NCBI RefSeq assembly: GCF_031583145.1 | Contig: NZ_CP134050.1 | Location: 3,299,501 to 3,363,500 of the forward strand | Reading direction: 5' to 3' | Origin: Brevibacillus brevis | Lineage (GTDB): Bacteria; Bacillota; Bacilli; Brevibacillales; Brevibacillaceae | Length of the DNA: 64,000 nucleotides | In this document: piece by piece, positions 33,855 to 42,297 of the stretch | How the letters are laid out: each line of letters starts with the position of its first letter | How positions within the stretch are numbered: position 1 is the first letter of the stretch | The notes under the pieces: generated by a model | What the model saw: the letters and a program-made list of their open reading frames with translations, nothing else | Database searches by the model: none | Told to the model about the DNA's origin: nothing | Program-made: the position numbers and the translations under genes

Positions 33855-35168
33855 ATGACACAATCCGAGGAGCGGAAGCAGTCCAGACGAATAACATCCA
33901 ACATCTTCAAGGGATCGCTGGGAAACCTCATCGAATGGTACGACTGGTATGTCTACTCTGCTTTCGCCGTGTATTTCTCTGAAGAGTTTTTCCCGAAAGG
34001 AAATCCGACCAGCCAGCTGCTCAATACGGCCGCGATCTTTGCCGTCGGCTTTCTCATGCGTCCGATCGGCAGCCTTGTGATGGGACGCTATGCCGACCGA
34101 CGGGGAAGGCGCGCGGCTCTGACGCTATCCATCACCATTATGGCAGCCGGCTCCCTCGTCATCGCCTGTACGCCGAGTTTCCATACCATTGGCGTCTTTT
34201 CTCCGATCATCCTGGTCATCGCCCGGCTGCTGCAAGGGCTGTCTCTGGGCGGCGAATACGGGACCTCGGCCACCTATTTGTCGGAAATGGCCAGCAGCGG
34301 CAGGCGCGGCTTTTACTCGAGCTTCCAGTACGTCACGCTGGTCGCAGGTCAGATGGTGGCGCTGGGCGTGCAAATCATTCTCCAGCTGATGCTGAGCGAA
34401 TCCTCGATGACGGCGTGGGGCTGGCGCATTCCATTTGTGATCGGGGCTTTGGGGGCACTCGCCGTACTGTGGCTCCGGCGCACGATGGACGAATCCGAGC
34501 AGTTCGAGAAGATGGGATCGGAAAGCAAGAAAAAAGCGGGGACACTGGAAGCGCTGATGAAGTATCCGAAAGCCGTGCTGACTGTCGTTGGGCTGACACT
34601 CGGCGGGACGGTCGCCTTCTACACGTATACGACGTATTTGCAGAAGTTCATGGTCAATACGGTCGGGCTCGATAAAAAAACAGTGAGCTGGATTAACTTT
34701 ATCGCCCTCCTTATTTTTGCCTTGCTTCAGCCGTTGGCAGGCATTCTTTCCGACCGAATCGGGCGAAAGCCCCTTCTTCTCGGCTTTGGCATATTCGGAA
34801 CGCTGCTTACCGTGCCGCTGTTCCTGCTTCTTGAAGGTGCTTCCAACCCGTTTTCTGCTTTTCTGCTGATGATGATCGGGCTCATCATCGTCACTGGGTA
34901 TACATCGATCAACGCCATCGTCAAAGCAGAGCTGTTCCCCACGGAGATCCGGGCGCTCGGAGTCGGTTTTCCGTATTCCCTCACGGTTGCTATCTTCGGG
35001 GGGACAGCCGAATTTATTGCTCTGTGGCTAAAGAGCATCGGGAGCGAATCGCTCTTTTACTACTATGTCTCCTTCTGTATCTTGATCAGCCTTTTTGCTT
35101 ACTGGCGCATGGGCGAGTCCTCCAAGCATTCCAAGATCGAAGCGGAGCAAGGACATCGAAAGCATTGA
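33855..35168 (+). CDS. MHS-family MFS metabolite:proton symporter
   Basis: A 437-residue twelve-helix transporter of the metabolite:H+ symporter group (KgtP/ProP/ShiA relatives). Motifs: GSLGNLIEWYDWYVYSAFAVYF, FAVGFLMRPIGSLVMGRYADRRGRRAAL (loop 2-3), RLLQGLSLGGEYGTSATYLSEMA and a second GxLSDRIGRKPLLL. Such proteins import organic acids, betaines or amino acids. Start at 33855 is set by AAAGGAGG 8 bp upstream; the in-frame ORF extends further 5' without a site. It is divergent from the alcohol dehydrogenase. Likely substrate is a carboxylate; beta-alanine is possible. Confidence 0.9.
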   Translation: MTQSEERKQSRRITSNIFKGSLGNLIEWYDWYVYSAFAVYFSEEFFPKGNPTSQLLNTAAIFAVGFLMRPIGSLVMGRYADRRGRRAALTLSITIMAAGSLVIACTPSFHTIGVFSPIILVIARLLQGLSLGGEYGTSATYLSEMASSGRRGFYSSFQYVTLVAGQMVALGVQIILQLMLSESSMTAWGWRIPFVIGALGALAVLWLRRTMDESEQFEKMGSESKKKAGTLEALMKYPKAVLTVVGLTLGGTVAFYTYTTYLQKFMVNTVGLDKKTVSWINFIALLIFALLQPLAGILSDRIGRKPLLLGFGIFGTLLTVPLFLLLEGASNPFSAFLLMMIGLIIVTGYTSINAIVKAELFPTEIRALGVGFPYSLTVAIFGGTAEFIALWLKSIGSESLFYYYVSFCILISLFAYWRMGESSKHSKIEAEQGHRKH

Positions 35169-35200
35169 CCGCAGGAGGACGAGTGCCTTCGGGTGAAAAT

Positions 35201-35236
35201 AAAAGCGAGGAGCCCGTTGCCGCTCCTCGCTTTTTT
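35201..35236. terminator. Bidirectional terminator between transporter and aldo/keto reductase
   Basis: GCGAGGAGC (35205-35213) pairs with GCTCCTCGC (35222-35230), then T6; the left flank AAAATAAAA gives a T-rich tail on the minus strand. Confidence 0.9.
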
Positions 35237-35249
35237 ATGGGGTGACAAA

Positions 35250-36185
35250 TTACGCCTCGAAGATACTGCTGATCTTCTCGATCTCATCCGCCGACAGCCG
35301 CACGTTCAGCGTCTTCAGCGTATCGCCTACCTGCTCGGGCTTCTTCGCGCCGGGAATGAGGGCATCGATTCCGTCTACCGTCAAATACCAGGCCAGTACG
35401 ACATGGGCGACTTCCGCTCCCTTTTCCTTGGCGATCTCGCGCACCCGCTCGACCTTTTCCAGATTGCGGGCGAACTCCTCCCCTTGAAACAGCGGATTTT
35501 TGCTGCGCCCGTCCGCAAACGTCGTCTCTCTCGTATAGGCTCCGGCCAGCAGCCCAGCGGCAAGCGGGAAGTACGGCACGAACGAGATGCCTTGCTCCAC
35601 GCAATACGGCAAAATCTCTTTCTCTACGCCCCGCCTAAGCAGATTGTACTCGGATTGCAGGACATCCACGTGTCCGTCTGCGTTCGCTTGCCGCAGCTGC
35701 TCGATCGAAAAGTTGGAAACGCCGATTGCCCTGATTTTGCCTTCTTCTTTCAGGCGAGCCAATGCGCCTACAGCCTCGTCCTTCGGAGTCGTCTCGTCGG
35801 GAAAATGGATGTAGAAAAGGTCGATGTAATCGGTCTGCAGTCGCCGCAGGCTATTCTCTACCGATTCTCGCAGGAAGGCTGGCGAATTATCGAGGACGAT
35901 CTTGCCGTCGACGAATTTATGAGCCCCTTTGGTCGCAATCACGACATCGCCGCGGCTGCCTCTTTCCTTGATGACCTCTCCGATCAGCTCTTCGGAACGC
36001 TCGGGCCCGTATATGTATGCCGTATCCAGAAAGTTGATCCCGTTGTCCAGAGCCGCTCGCACGACTGCTTTGCCTGTTTCATCGCTCAGGTTTGGGTAAA
36101 TGTTGTGTCCGCCTACCGCATTCGTGCCCAGTCCGATTGGATTCACGTACAAATCCGTTTTTCCGATGCGCGCCTTTTGGGTCAT
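35250..36185 (-). CDS. Aldo/keto reductase
   Basis: A 311-residue NADPH-dependent aldo/keto reductase of the YajO/Tas-like group. The catalytic tetrad is visible: Asp and Tyr in [10 protein letters not shown], Lys in [10 protein letters not shown] and His in [11 protein letters not shown]; the cofactor loop near the C-terminus ([25 protein letters not shown]) fits. ATG has GGAGATG upstream. It reduces aldehydes or ketones; the physiological substrate is unknown. It stands alone between terminators. Confidence 0.9.
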   Translation of the reverse strand: MTQKARIGKTDLYVNPIGLGTNAVGGHNIYPNLSDETGKAVVRAALDNGINFLDTAYIYGPERSEELIGEVIKERGSRGDVVIATKGAHKFVDGKIVLDNSPAFLRESVENSLRRLQTDYIDLFYIHFPDETTPKDEAVGALARLKEEGKIRAIGVSNFSIEQLRQANADGHVDVLQSEYNLLRRGVEKEILPYCVEQGISFVPYFPLAAGLLAGAYTRETTFADGRSKNPLFQGEEFARNLEKVERVREIAKEKGAEVAHVVLAWYLTVDGIDALIPGAKKPEQVGDTLKTLNVRLSADEIEKISSIFEA

Positions 36186-36331
36186 CCTTCGTTCATCTCC
36201 TCTATAGTCTCGTTTTCATTCCCTCACCGTTTTATTCGGATTGAACAGATGGGAAAAGTGAGGGATTCTGTCAAAATTATAGCACCGAAACGGAGAGGGT
36301 GTCTAACGAACAGGCGCAGTTCCGCACATGC

Positions 36332-36360
36332 CAAAAAAGGCAGAGCGCGAGGCCCTGCCT
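36332..36360 (-). terminator. Terminator after the UbiD-family gene
   Basis: GGCAGAGC (36339-36346) pairs with GCCCTGCC (36352-36359), allowing one mismatch; the A6 run at 36333-36338 is a T run on the minus strand. Confidence 0.78.
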
Positions 36361-36375
36361 GATTTTTCGCCACTG

Positions 36376-38202
36376 TTACAATATCCCTTCCAGACTGGCG
36401 CCTTTCGCGAACAAGCGCTCGATGTTCCGCTCCACAGTCGGATCGGGAAGGAGCGGCGGCGCATGGTGTGGCTTGATCCGTGCGTCGATGATGACGTTGT
36501 CGCAACCCCAATGCTTGAATTCGTATCGGCTGTTTACTCCGTAGATATCGTGGGAAGGATTGCTGCGGGTAAAGGTCACCCATAAAAAGTTGCTGAGAGA
36601 GTGGCTGATGAATTCGCTGTCGTCGGTCAGGATGATCATCGGGCAGCTGGCAAGCTCTCCTCTGGAACGTATGGCTTCGATACATGCTTCTATTTCCCTC
36701 TCCGCCTCTGCGTAGCTCGTAAAGGAAGCTCCTTGCATGGCCACGACTCCCGGCATGATCAGGCGCGGCTGCCCAAACTCGCGCAGTTCTTTCAGGGAAT
36801 GGGGTACCTCTGTGCACAAATCCCTTTTCTTTTCTCCGTACGCTGCGAAAATGACTTTGGAGCCACAGTTCAGTCCCGTACCTGAGTAGTCGAGCGTGTC
36901 GATCGTCGTATTGGTCTGAAAATGAATGTCGCGCCGCAGATCGATCCGCTCGAGAATGTACGTCAAAAACTCCGTCTCGCGGTGCGTATCCAGCGGCTTG
37001 CCATCTTCCGCCGTGATAAACAGGTACTTCGCCAGACTCAGCTGCCCGGTGCCCAGAATCCGGTTGGCGATCGTAAGCAGCTCGGCCGGCTGTTTCACTT
37101 GTTGGTACGGCGTATACCGTTCGCTGCCGATGGCAAAGAGCAACGGATGAACGCCTGCAGCATCCACCGCGTGCACTTCCTTCACGCCGGGAATTTCCTT
37201 GGCGACTGCATCTCCGGTCAGCTCGTGGATCAAAGCGCCGAACGACGTATCCTCCTGAGGCGGCCGGCCGACGACGGTAAACGGGAAGATCGCATTCGGT
37301 TTGGCGTACACTTTTGCCACTTTCATCACAGGAAACGGGTGAACCAGGCTGTAGTAGCCCAGATGGTCGCCGAATGGACCCTCAGGCTTCGTATCCCCGG
37401 GATGGATCTCGCCCGTGATGACAAAATCCGCGTCATTGCTGATACAATAGCCGTTTTCGTAGCTGTACTGGAAACGGCGTCCGGCAAGAAGTCCGGCAAA
37501 GGTCAGCTCGCTCATTCCCTCGGGCAAAGGCATTACCGCCGACAACGTATGGGACGGAGGCCCGCCGAGAAAGACGCTCACTTTCAACGGTTTGCCTTGG
37601 CGATTCGCTTTCTCCTGGTGAACGCCGATCCCGCGGTGAATTTGGTAATGCAGACCGATTTCCTTGTTCAGCTCATACTCGTTGCCATTCAATTGCACAC
37701 GGTACATCCCCAGATTGGAATTCATGATCCCCGGTTTTTCCGGGTCCTCGGAATACACCTGGGGAAGAGTAACGAAGGCCCCGCCGTCCATCGGCCAGCT
37801 ATGGATGAGCGGCATGTCGGAGATCGCGATTTCCTGGAAGGCTTTCCCTCCCGGAGTTTGCTGAGGAAGCGCCTTCCATGCGGCAAAAGCGCTGCCTGCG
37901 TGGGCAAACGGATTTTTCAAAGCCTTCATCGGATCGTTGCGAAGGCCGATGATCCGCTCCGCTGCTTCCCACGTGTCCCGGAAAATAAACTTGCTTCGCT
38001 CGATCGTACCGAAAAGGTTGGACACCGCCCGGAACTTCGAACCTTTCACATTTTCAAACAAAAGCGCGGGACCGTTTGCCGCGTATACTTTCAGATGAAT
38101 CGCCGCCATTTCCAGATACGGGTCCACTTCTTCCCGGATGCGGACGAGGTGACCGTGTCTCTCCAGGTCGACGATGCACTCTTCCAAATTTCGATAGCTC
38201 AT
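36376..38202 (-). CDS. UbiD-family prenyl-FMN decarboxylase
   Basis: A 608-residue member of the UbiD/Fdc family. Seen: DTWEAAERIIGLRNDPMKALKNPF, metal/cofactor region NLGMYRVQLNGNEYELNKEIGLHYQIHRGIGVHQEKANRQGKPL, HTLSAVMPLPEGMSE, the signature GDTKPEGPFGDHLGYYSL with the catalytic acid, and FPFTVVGRPPQEDTSFGALIHELTGDA. These enzymes use prenylated FMN to decarboxylate aromatic or alpha,beta-unsaturated acids; the ~600-residue subgroup includes menaquinone-pathway decarboxylases. The flavin prenyltransferase UbiX is not in the window. GGAGG precedes the ATG. Monocistronic between two terminators. Confidence 0.9.
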   Translation of the reverse strand: MSYRNLEECIVDLERHGHLVRIREEVDPYLEMAAIHLKVYAANGPALLFENVKGSKFRAVSNLFGTIERSKFIFRDTWEAAERIIGLRNDPMKALKNPFAHAGSAFAAWKALPQQTPGGKAFQEIAISDMPLIHSWPMDGGAFVTLPQVYSEDPEKPGIMNSNLGMYRVQLNGNEYELNKEIGLHYQIHRGIGVHQEKANRQGKPLKVSVFLGGPPSHTLSAVMPLPEGMSELTFAGLLAGRRFQYSYENGYCISNDADFVITGEIHPGDTKPEGPFGDHLGYYSLVHPFPVMKVAKVYAKPNAIFPFTVVGRPPQEDTSFGALIHELTGDAVAKEIPGVKEVHAVDAAGVHPLLFAIGSERYTPYQQVKQPAELLTIANRILGTGQLSLAKYLFITAEDGKPLDTHRETEFLTYILERIDLRRDIHFQTNTTIDTLDYSGTGLNCGSKVIFAAYGEKKRDLCTEVPHSLKELREFGQPRLIMPGVVAMQGASFTSYAEAEREIEACIEAIRSRGELASCPMIILTDDSEFISHSLSNFLWVTFTRSNPSHDIYGVNSRYEFKHWGCDNVIIDARIKPHHAPPLLPDPTVERNIERLFAKGASLEGIL

Positions 38203-38397
38203 GGAAATCCTCCATTCTAAGACAGCAAGCCATAAGCGCCAATTGCCAGGAGGCGATGTAAGGTCGCTGCTTGTTCGATTGCAGCCCGATTAGCCGACTG
38301 TACCATGATTTTCAATCCCATTGATACATTACATGATTGGCGGCATACCTGTCCACATGTCCTGTCCCTGTTCATCGCCGTTTCCGTCTCGACCTCA

Positions 38398-38445
38398 TAA
38401 AAAACCGCCCCGGCTCATCGGATGATCCGATGAACCTGGAGCGGT
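38398..38445 (-). terminator. Terminator after the secreted-protein gene
   Basis: A long imperfect hairpin: ACCGCCCC...TCATCGG (38404-38421) with CCGATGA...GGAGCGGT (38427-38445), followed on the minus strand by TTTTTTATG. Confidence 0.85.
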
Positions 38446-38461
38446 GCTGATTCGTAGCCTT

Positions 38462-39790
38462 TTACTTGTAATCTCCCAGCAAATAGTTGTAGAACGGCTG
38501 ATCGACCCAGAACTGGTACGTCTCGACCTGGATCTTGTCGTCCAGTTTTTTGAAGCCTGCCACGACTTTGGCCGACTGGTCATTCAGCGAGAACGACTGT
38601 ACCACAAAGCGGCCTTGCTTCAACAAATTGTTCGTAATGACCGGATAGTCGGCCAGCTCCGTGCGGGAATGGTAGAGCGGCTGCCACCAGGAGCCTTTCA
38701 ACAGCCCCGTGGCGTCCTCTTCGTTTTTCTTGGCGTATTTGAGAATCAGCGGCTGGAACTGTTTTTTCTCCTCGACGCTGGAAAATTCGAAGCTCAAATC
38801 GTATTCTTTCGCATAGGCGATATAATTGCCGTTGTCGATTTGGACCACTTGATAGTCCTCTGTCTGGACAGGCTCTCCCCACTCCTTCAAATAGATGAAG
38901 GCGGACGTCTTGGGTTCGAATTGCACTTTCGCGTCAATGCCCTCGCTTCTCAGAAGTCCGATGAGCTGGATGGCGTGTACTATGTCGCTGTGACCGTACG
39001 TAATTGTCCGCTCCGGATCGAAGTGGGGGTCAAAAGTGGCGTCCTTGAGGTTGTAGCCCGTGATAAGATTTTGCTTCAGCGCGTTGTCCACCAGCTCTTG
39101 CAGCTCGCCTGCCTTGATGATTTGGGACTCGTGCCAGGCTTGTGCGAGCTTGCCGTAAATCCCGTCTTCCGATACCGTTCCCAGGAAGTTTTTGTAGTGG
39201 CCCCCGAATTCCGCCACTTTGCCGAGCAACTGATAGGCAAGTTCTGCTGAGACAGCCCCGGCTTTGCCTTCTTTCAGCTGGGCTGGAAGTGCGAGCCCTG
39301 TGTCGATGGCCACAGCCAGTTCTTGTGCATTTGCGAGGGACAGAGCTCCTCCCTTCGCGTACGCGATGCCTGCCTTCTTCAAGGCTTCAGCCGTTTTTTG
39401 TTCACTGTATGTAGAAGCCAGCTCCTTCAGATCCGCTGCTTTCACAGCGGCGCCGACCGCTTCGTTCACCGTCAGCGCCTTTGTACCCGCCGACAAGAAT
39501 CCTTTGGAAGCTGCGTCCTTTTCCGTTATACTGGAGTTGATCGCCACGACTTTGGCCAGTGCCGCACCGAACTGCTCCCGCGTGACGCTTCCAGCGAGCT
39601 GGATGCCGTATTGCTGCTTGACAAAGCTCGTCCATTCTGCCGAAGCGCTGTTTCCTTGTTTGGAAGCCGGCGCAGCCGCAGCAGTCGGCACAGCAGCTTG
39701 CCCTGCTGCCAGCGCAGCCTGGGGAAGTACGATCGTGGCCAGCAGCGCTGCGGAAGCGGATAGCTGTACCCATTTTTTTGATGAAATCAT
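38462..39790 (-). CDS. Secreted 442-aa protein with SLH-like N-terminal region
   Basis: A 442-residue exported protein: Sec signal peptide (MISSKKWVQLSASAALLATIVLPQAALAA), then an Ala-rich linker and two repeats resembling S-layer homology domains (WTSFVKQQYGIQLAGSVTREQFGAALAKVV and LTVNEAVGAAVKAADLKELASTY...). The C-terminal 250 residues (HFDPERTITYGHSDIVHAIQLIGLLRSEGIDAKVQFEPKTSAFIYL...) are not assigned. Start at 39788-39790 follows GAGGAGG. It probably binds the cell wall; the enzymatic or structural role is unknown. A promoter and an inverted repeat lie in its leader. Confidence 0.75.
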   Translation of the reverse strand: MISSKKWVQLSASAALLATIVLPQAALAAGQAAVPTAAAAPASKQGNSASAEWTSFVKQQYGIQLAGSVTREQFGAALAKVVAINSSITEKDAASKGFLSAGTKALTVNEAVGAAVKAADLKELASTYSEQKTAEALKKAGIAYAKGGALSLANAQELAVAIDTGLALPAQLKEGKAGAVSAELAYQLLGKVAEFGGHYKNFLGTVSEDGIYGKLAQAWHESQIIKAGELQELVDNALKQNLITGYNLKDATFDPHFDPERTITYGHSDIVHAIQLIGLLRSEGIDAKVQFEPKTSAFIYLKEWGEPVQTEDYQVVQIDNGNYIAYAKEYDLSFEFSSVEEKKQFQPLILKYAKKNEEDATGLLKGSWWQPLYHSRTELADYPVITNNLLKQGRFVVQSFSLNDQSAKVVAGFKKLDDKIQVETYQFWVDQPFYNYLLGDYK

Positions 39791-39822
39791 GTGAGTTCCT
39801 CCTCTGTCTATATGGAACAACG

Positions 39823-39848
39823 CCGAGTATTCCTATAAAAATGCTCGG
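39823..39848 (-). promoter_or_regulatory. Inverted repeat in the leader of the secreted-protein gene
   Basis: CCGAGTATT...AATGCTCGG (8 of 9 pairs, 8-base centre) lies between a candidate promoter (TTGACA at 39889-39894, TAATTT at 39864-39869, on the minus strand) and the start codon. It may be an operator or a 5' UTR hairpin. Confidence 0.4.
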
Positions 39849-39863
39849 TTATTTTATTACTCC

Positions 39864-39894
39864 AAATTACCACTTGCCTTTATTCTTTGTCAAG
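39864..39894 (-). promoter_or_regulatory. Candidate sigma-A promoter for the secreted-protein gene
   Basis: On the minus strand TTGACA (39889-39894) and TAATTT (39864-39869) are 19 bp apart, slightly wide. The distance to the ribosome site fits a leader of about 60 bases. The rest of this 320-bp gap (39791-40110) holds one terminator and nothing else I can support. Confidence 0.45.
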
Positions 39895-39910
39895 AAATTT
39901 CTCCCATGTA

Positions 39911-39951
39911 TAAAAAGCAGTTCGCCGGTTTTCCGAAGCGAACTGCTTTTG
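39911..39951. terminator. Terminator between LOG-family and secreted-protein genes
   Basis: AAAAGCAGTTCGC (39913-39925) pairs perfectly with GCGAACTGCTTTT (39938-39950). It ends transcription of the LOG-family gene, whose stop is 160 bp away. Confidence 0.85.
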
Positions 39952-40110
39952 TTATGTTGGTATGGCTTTGACAAGGACTTACAGGGACATCGGGTCTTCG
40001 CGATTGCCGCTTCGTCGTCGCCTTGGTTCCCTCATGAGACTTCTCCCTTCACCTCGAAGGAACGATGGCTCGCAGCAGGATGTCCGTTGGAAGAATCCTT
40101 GCCAGGCGAA

Positions 40111-40695
40111 TCACTTCACGTCCAGTTCCGACCACTTGTTGACTTTGGCGGGTGGCGTGTAATCGCGCATTTGATCAAGCAGTACGCCCGGATCGCTCTC
40201 GCAGAGGATCAGCTCCCCTTGCGTGACGGGGATAAACCCTGCTTCTCTGGCGTGGTTGACCATATCCATCAGTGGCGTGTAAAAACCTTCGACGTTCAGG
40301 AGTCCGATCGGCTTGGAGTGAATGCCGATTTGTCCCCAGCTCACCACTTCGAATATTTCCTCGAACGTCCCAAATCCGCCCGGAAGCGCGATAAAGCCGT
40401 CCGCAAGATCGCCCATTTTGGCTTTTCTCTCGTGCATGGTCCGTACTTCATGCAGCTCGGTCAGTCCGGTATGTACGATCTCTCCGCGAAACAGTCCTGT
40501 CGGCATGACTCCGATCGCTTTTCCGCCCGCCGTCAGCACCGTATTGGCTACTCTTCCCATGAGTCCCATGTTGGAACCGCCGTACACCAAGTCAAGATCT
40601 CGCGCTGCCAGCTCCTGCCCCAATCGCTCCGCCATTTCAGCAAAAGCCGGATTGACTCCTGGATTGGAGCCAGCGAATACACATATACGTTTCAT
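40111..40695 (-). CDS. LOG-family nucleoside-monophosphate phosphoribohydrolase
   Basis: A 194-residue Rossmann-like protein of the LOG/YvdD family. FAGSNPG, LVYGGSNMGLMGRVANTVLTAGGKAIGVMP, MHERKAKM and the signature PGGFGTFEEIFEVVSWGQIGIHSKP are all present. LOG enzymes cleave cytokinin riboside monophosphates or AMP/other NMPs to free base and ribose 5-phosphate. In bacteria the role is probably nucleotide salvage or housekeeping, which would suit a pyrimidine/purine context, but it appears to be monocistronic. ATG has GGGGAGG upstream. Confidence 0.93.
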   Translation of the reverse strand: MKRICVFAGSNPGVNPAFAEMAERLGQELAARDLDLVYGGSNMGLMGRVANTVLTAGGKAIGVMPTGLFRGEIVHTGLTELHEVRTMHERKAKMGDLADGFIALPGGFGTFEEIFEVVSWGQIGIHSKPIGLLNVEGFYTPLMDMVNHAREAGFIPVTQGELILCESDPGVLLDQMRDYTPPAKVNKWSELDVK

Positions 40696-40843
40696 GATAT
40701 CCTCCCCGAGACTTGTTACGTGCTAAACTGTTTGTCACATCTGTTAGTGTAGCGCAACACTTTTTCACAATCCAGCCATGCGTGTAAAAAATCGGTTAAA
40801 AATCCTTGTTCAAACAGGCTCCTCGGATGGAGCAACTCTCATG

Positions 40844-40903
40844 CAAAAAATGGACGTACCGCAAGCGGGCAGCATGTGCGCCCGTATGCGATCGTCCATT
40901 TGC
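40844..40903 (-). terminator. Terminator after the aminotransferase gene
   Basis: Outer stem AAATGGACG (40848-40856) with CGTCCATTT (40893-40901), inner stem CGGGC/GCCCG (40866-40870 and 40880-40884); the minus strand continues into a T run. Confidence 0.78.
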
Positions 40904-40922
40904 AAAGAGGATCCGTTCTGTT

Positions 40923-42284
40923 TTACAGCAAGGTGTCAAACGCTTCTTTCATGACCTGCGCAATAAAGTCGATATCGTCACTTGTGGTGCTGAATGGCGG
41001 AGACAGCGTCAGGACGTTGTTGAAGCTGGGGATCGTATCTCCGTTTTTCCCGATGATCAGTCCCCGTTTTTTGCATTCGGCGATCACCTGTGTCAGCTTG
41101 GCAGGAGCGGCCGGTTCTTTCGTTTTGCGGTCTTCTACCAGCTCGATGCCCATGAGGAAGCCGAAGCTGCGAATGTCCCCTACGTACGGATGGTCAGCCA
41201 GGAAAGCGAGCTTTTCGCGCAGCTCCGCTCCCAGCTCTTTCGCACGCTCCACCAGCTGCTCTTCCTCCATCAGCTCGAGGTTTTTCAGGGCGAGCGCACA
41301 GGCCGCCGGATTGCCGCCGAACGTGTTGACGTGACGGAAGTGCAGATTGGTGCCCTGTTCATTGAATTTGTCGGCGATTTCCGCCCGGACTGCTGTCGCC
41401 GACAACGGCAGGTATGCGCTGGTGATGCCTTTTGCCATCGTCACGATATCCGGCTTGACGCCGAAATTTTGATGACCGAACCGTTCCCCGGATCGCCCGA
41501 ATCCGCAAATCACCTCGTCGACGATCATCAGCACGCCATACTTGTCGCAAATCTCCCGGACTTTTGGCATGTACTCCGGAGCAGGCACGATGACTCCCCC
41601 ACCGGTAATGGTTGGCTCCATGATGACTGCCGCTACTGTCTTTTCCCCTTCCCAGTTGATGACCTGATCGTAAAACTGGGCGCACTCCATGTTGCAGTTG
41701 CCGTACGATTTCCCCACCGGACAGCGGTAGCAGTAAGGCGGGGGCACATGCAGGAACCCCGGGGCGAGCGGTTCGTACTTTTCCTTGCGAATCGACTGAC
41801 CGGTCGCTGCCAGGGCGCCCATCGTATTGCCGTGGTAGGCGCGGTGGCGGGAAATGAATTTGTAGCGGCCCGGTTCGCCGTTTTGGTGATGGTACTGGCG
41901 GGCGATTTTAAAGGCGACTTCATTCGCTTCCGAACCGCTGTTGGAAAAGAACACGCGGTATTCCTCTCCCAGCCACTCGCTCACTTTTTCCGCCAGCCGG
42001 ATCGCCGGGACGTGGCTCTGCGTGAGCGGGAAATAGGCCAGCTGCTTCAGCTGCTCGTAAGCCGCATCCGCCAGCTCTTGCCTTCCGTAGCCGATATTGA
42101 CGCACCACAAGCCTGACATCCCGTCCAGGTACCGGTTGCCGTCGATATCCGTGATCCAGGAGCCGCTCGCCTCCGTCACGATCATCGGGTTTGGATTGTA
42201 GGGCGACATGTGGTGCCACATGTGCGAGCGGTCCGATTCCAGCAGGCTATCCTTGTCGAACGATTTGGTCAATTGCTCTTCCAT
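40923..42284 (-). CDS. Class III omega-aminotransferase (likely beta-alanine:pyruvate transaminase)
   Basis: A 453-residue PLP enzyme: VFFSNSGSEANEVAFKIARQYH, SRHRAYHGNTMGALAATG, VIMEPTITGGGVIVP, VLMIVDEVICGFGRSG, the Schiff-base Lys in VTMAKGITSAYLP and HVNTFGGNPAACA. It should convert beta-alanine or beta-aminoisobutyrate (the end products of the pyrimidine operon) to malonate or methylmalonate semialdehyde. A CPVG...NCNMEC cysteine pattern near residues 185-200 is unusual for the class and shared with some taurine/beta-alanine types. It lies 13 bp after the semialdehyde dehydrogenase gene, in one operon. Confidence 0.9.
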   Translation of the reverse strand: MEEQLTKSFDKDSLLESDRSHMWHHMSPYNPNPMIVTEASGSWITDIDGNRYLDGMSGLWCVNIGYGRQELADAAYEQLKQLAYFPLTQSHVPAIRLAEKVSEWLGEEYRVFFSNSGSEANEVAFKIARQYHHQNGEPGRYKFISRHRAYHGNTMGALAATGQSIRKEKYEPLAPGFLHVPPPYCYRCPVGKSYGNCNMECAQFYDQVINWEGEKTVAAVIMEPTITGGGVIVPAPEYMPKVREICDKYGVLMIVDEVICGFGRSGERFGHQNFGVKPDIVTMAKGITSAYLPLSATAVRAEIADKFNEQGTNLHFRHVNTFGGNPAACALALKNLELMEEEQLVERAKELGAELREKLAFLADHPYVGDIRSFGFLMGIELVEDRKTKEPAAPAKLTQVIAECKKRGLIIGKNGDTIPSFNNVLTLSPPFSTTSDDIDFIAQVMKEAFDTLL

Positions 42285-42297
42285 GGTACGCGCCTCC

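Noticed and set aside
39954..40110. Short plus-strand ORF (66 aa) in the gap after the LOG gene
   Set aside because: No ribosome site, Arg-rich translation, and it overlaps the LOG gene end on the other strand.
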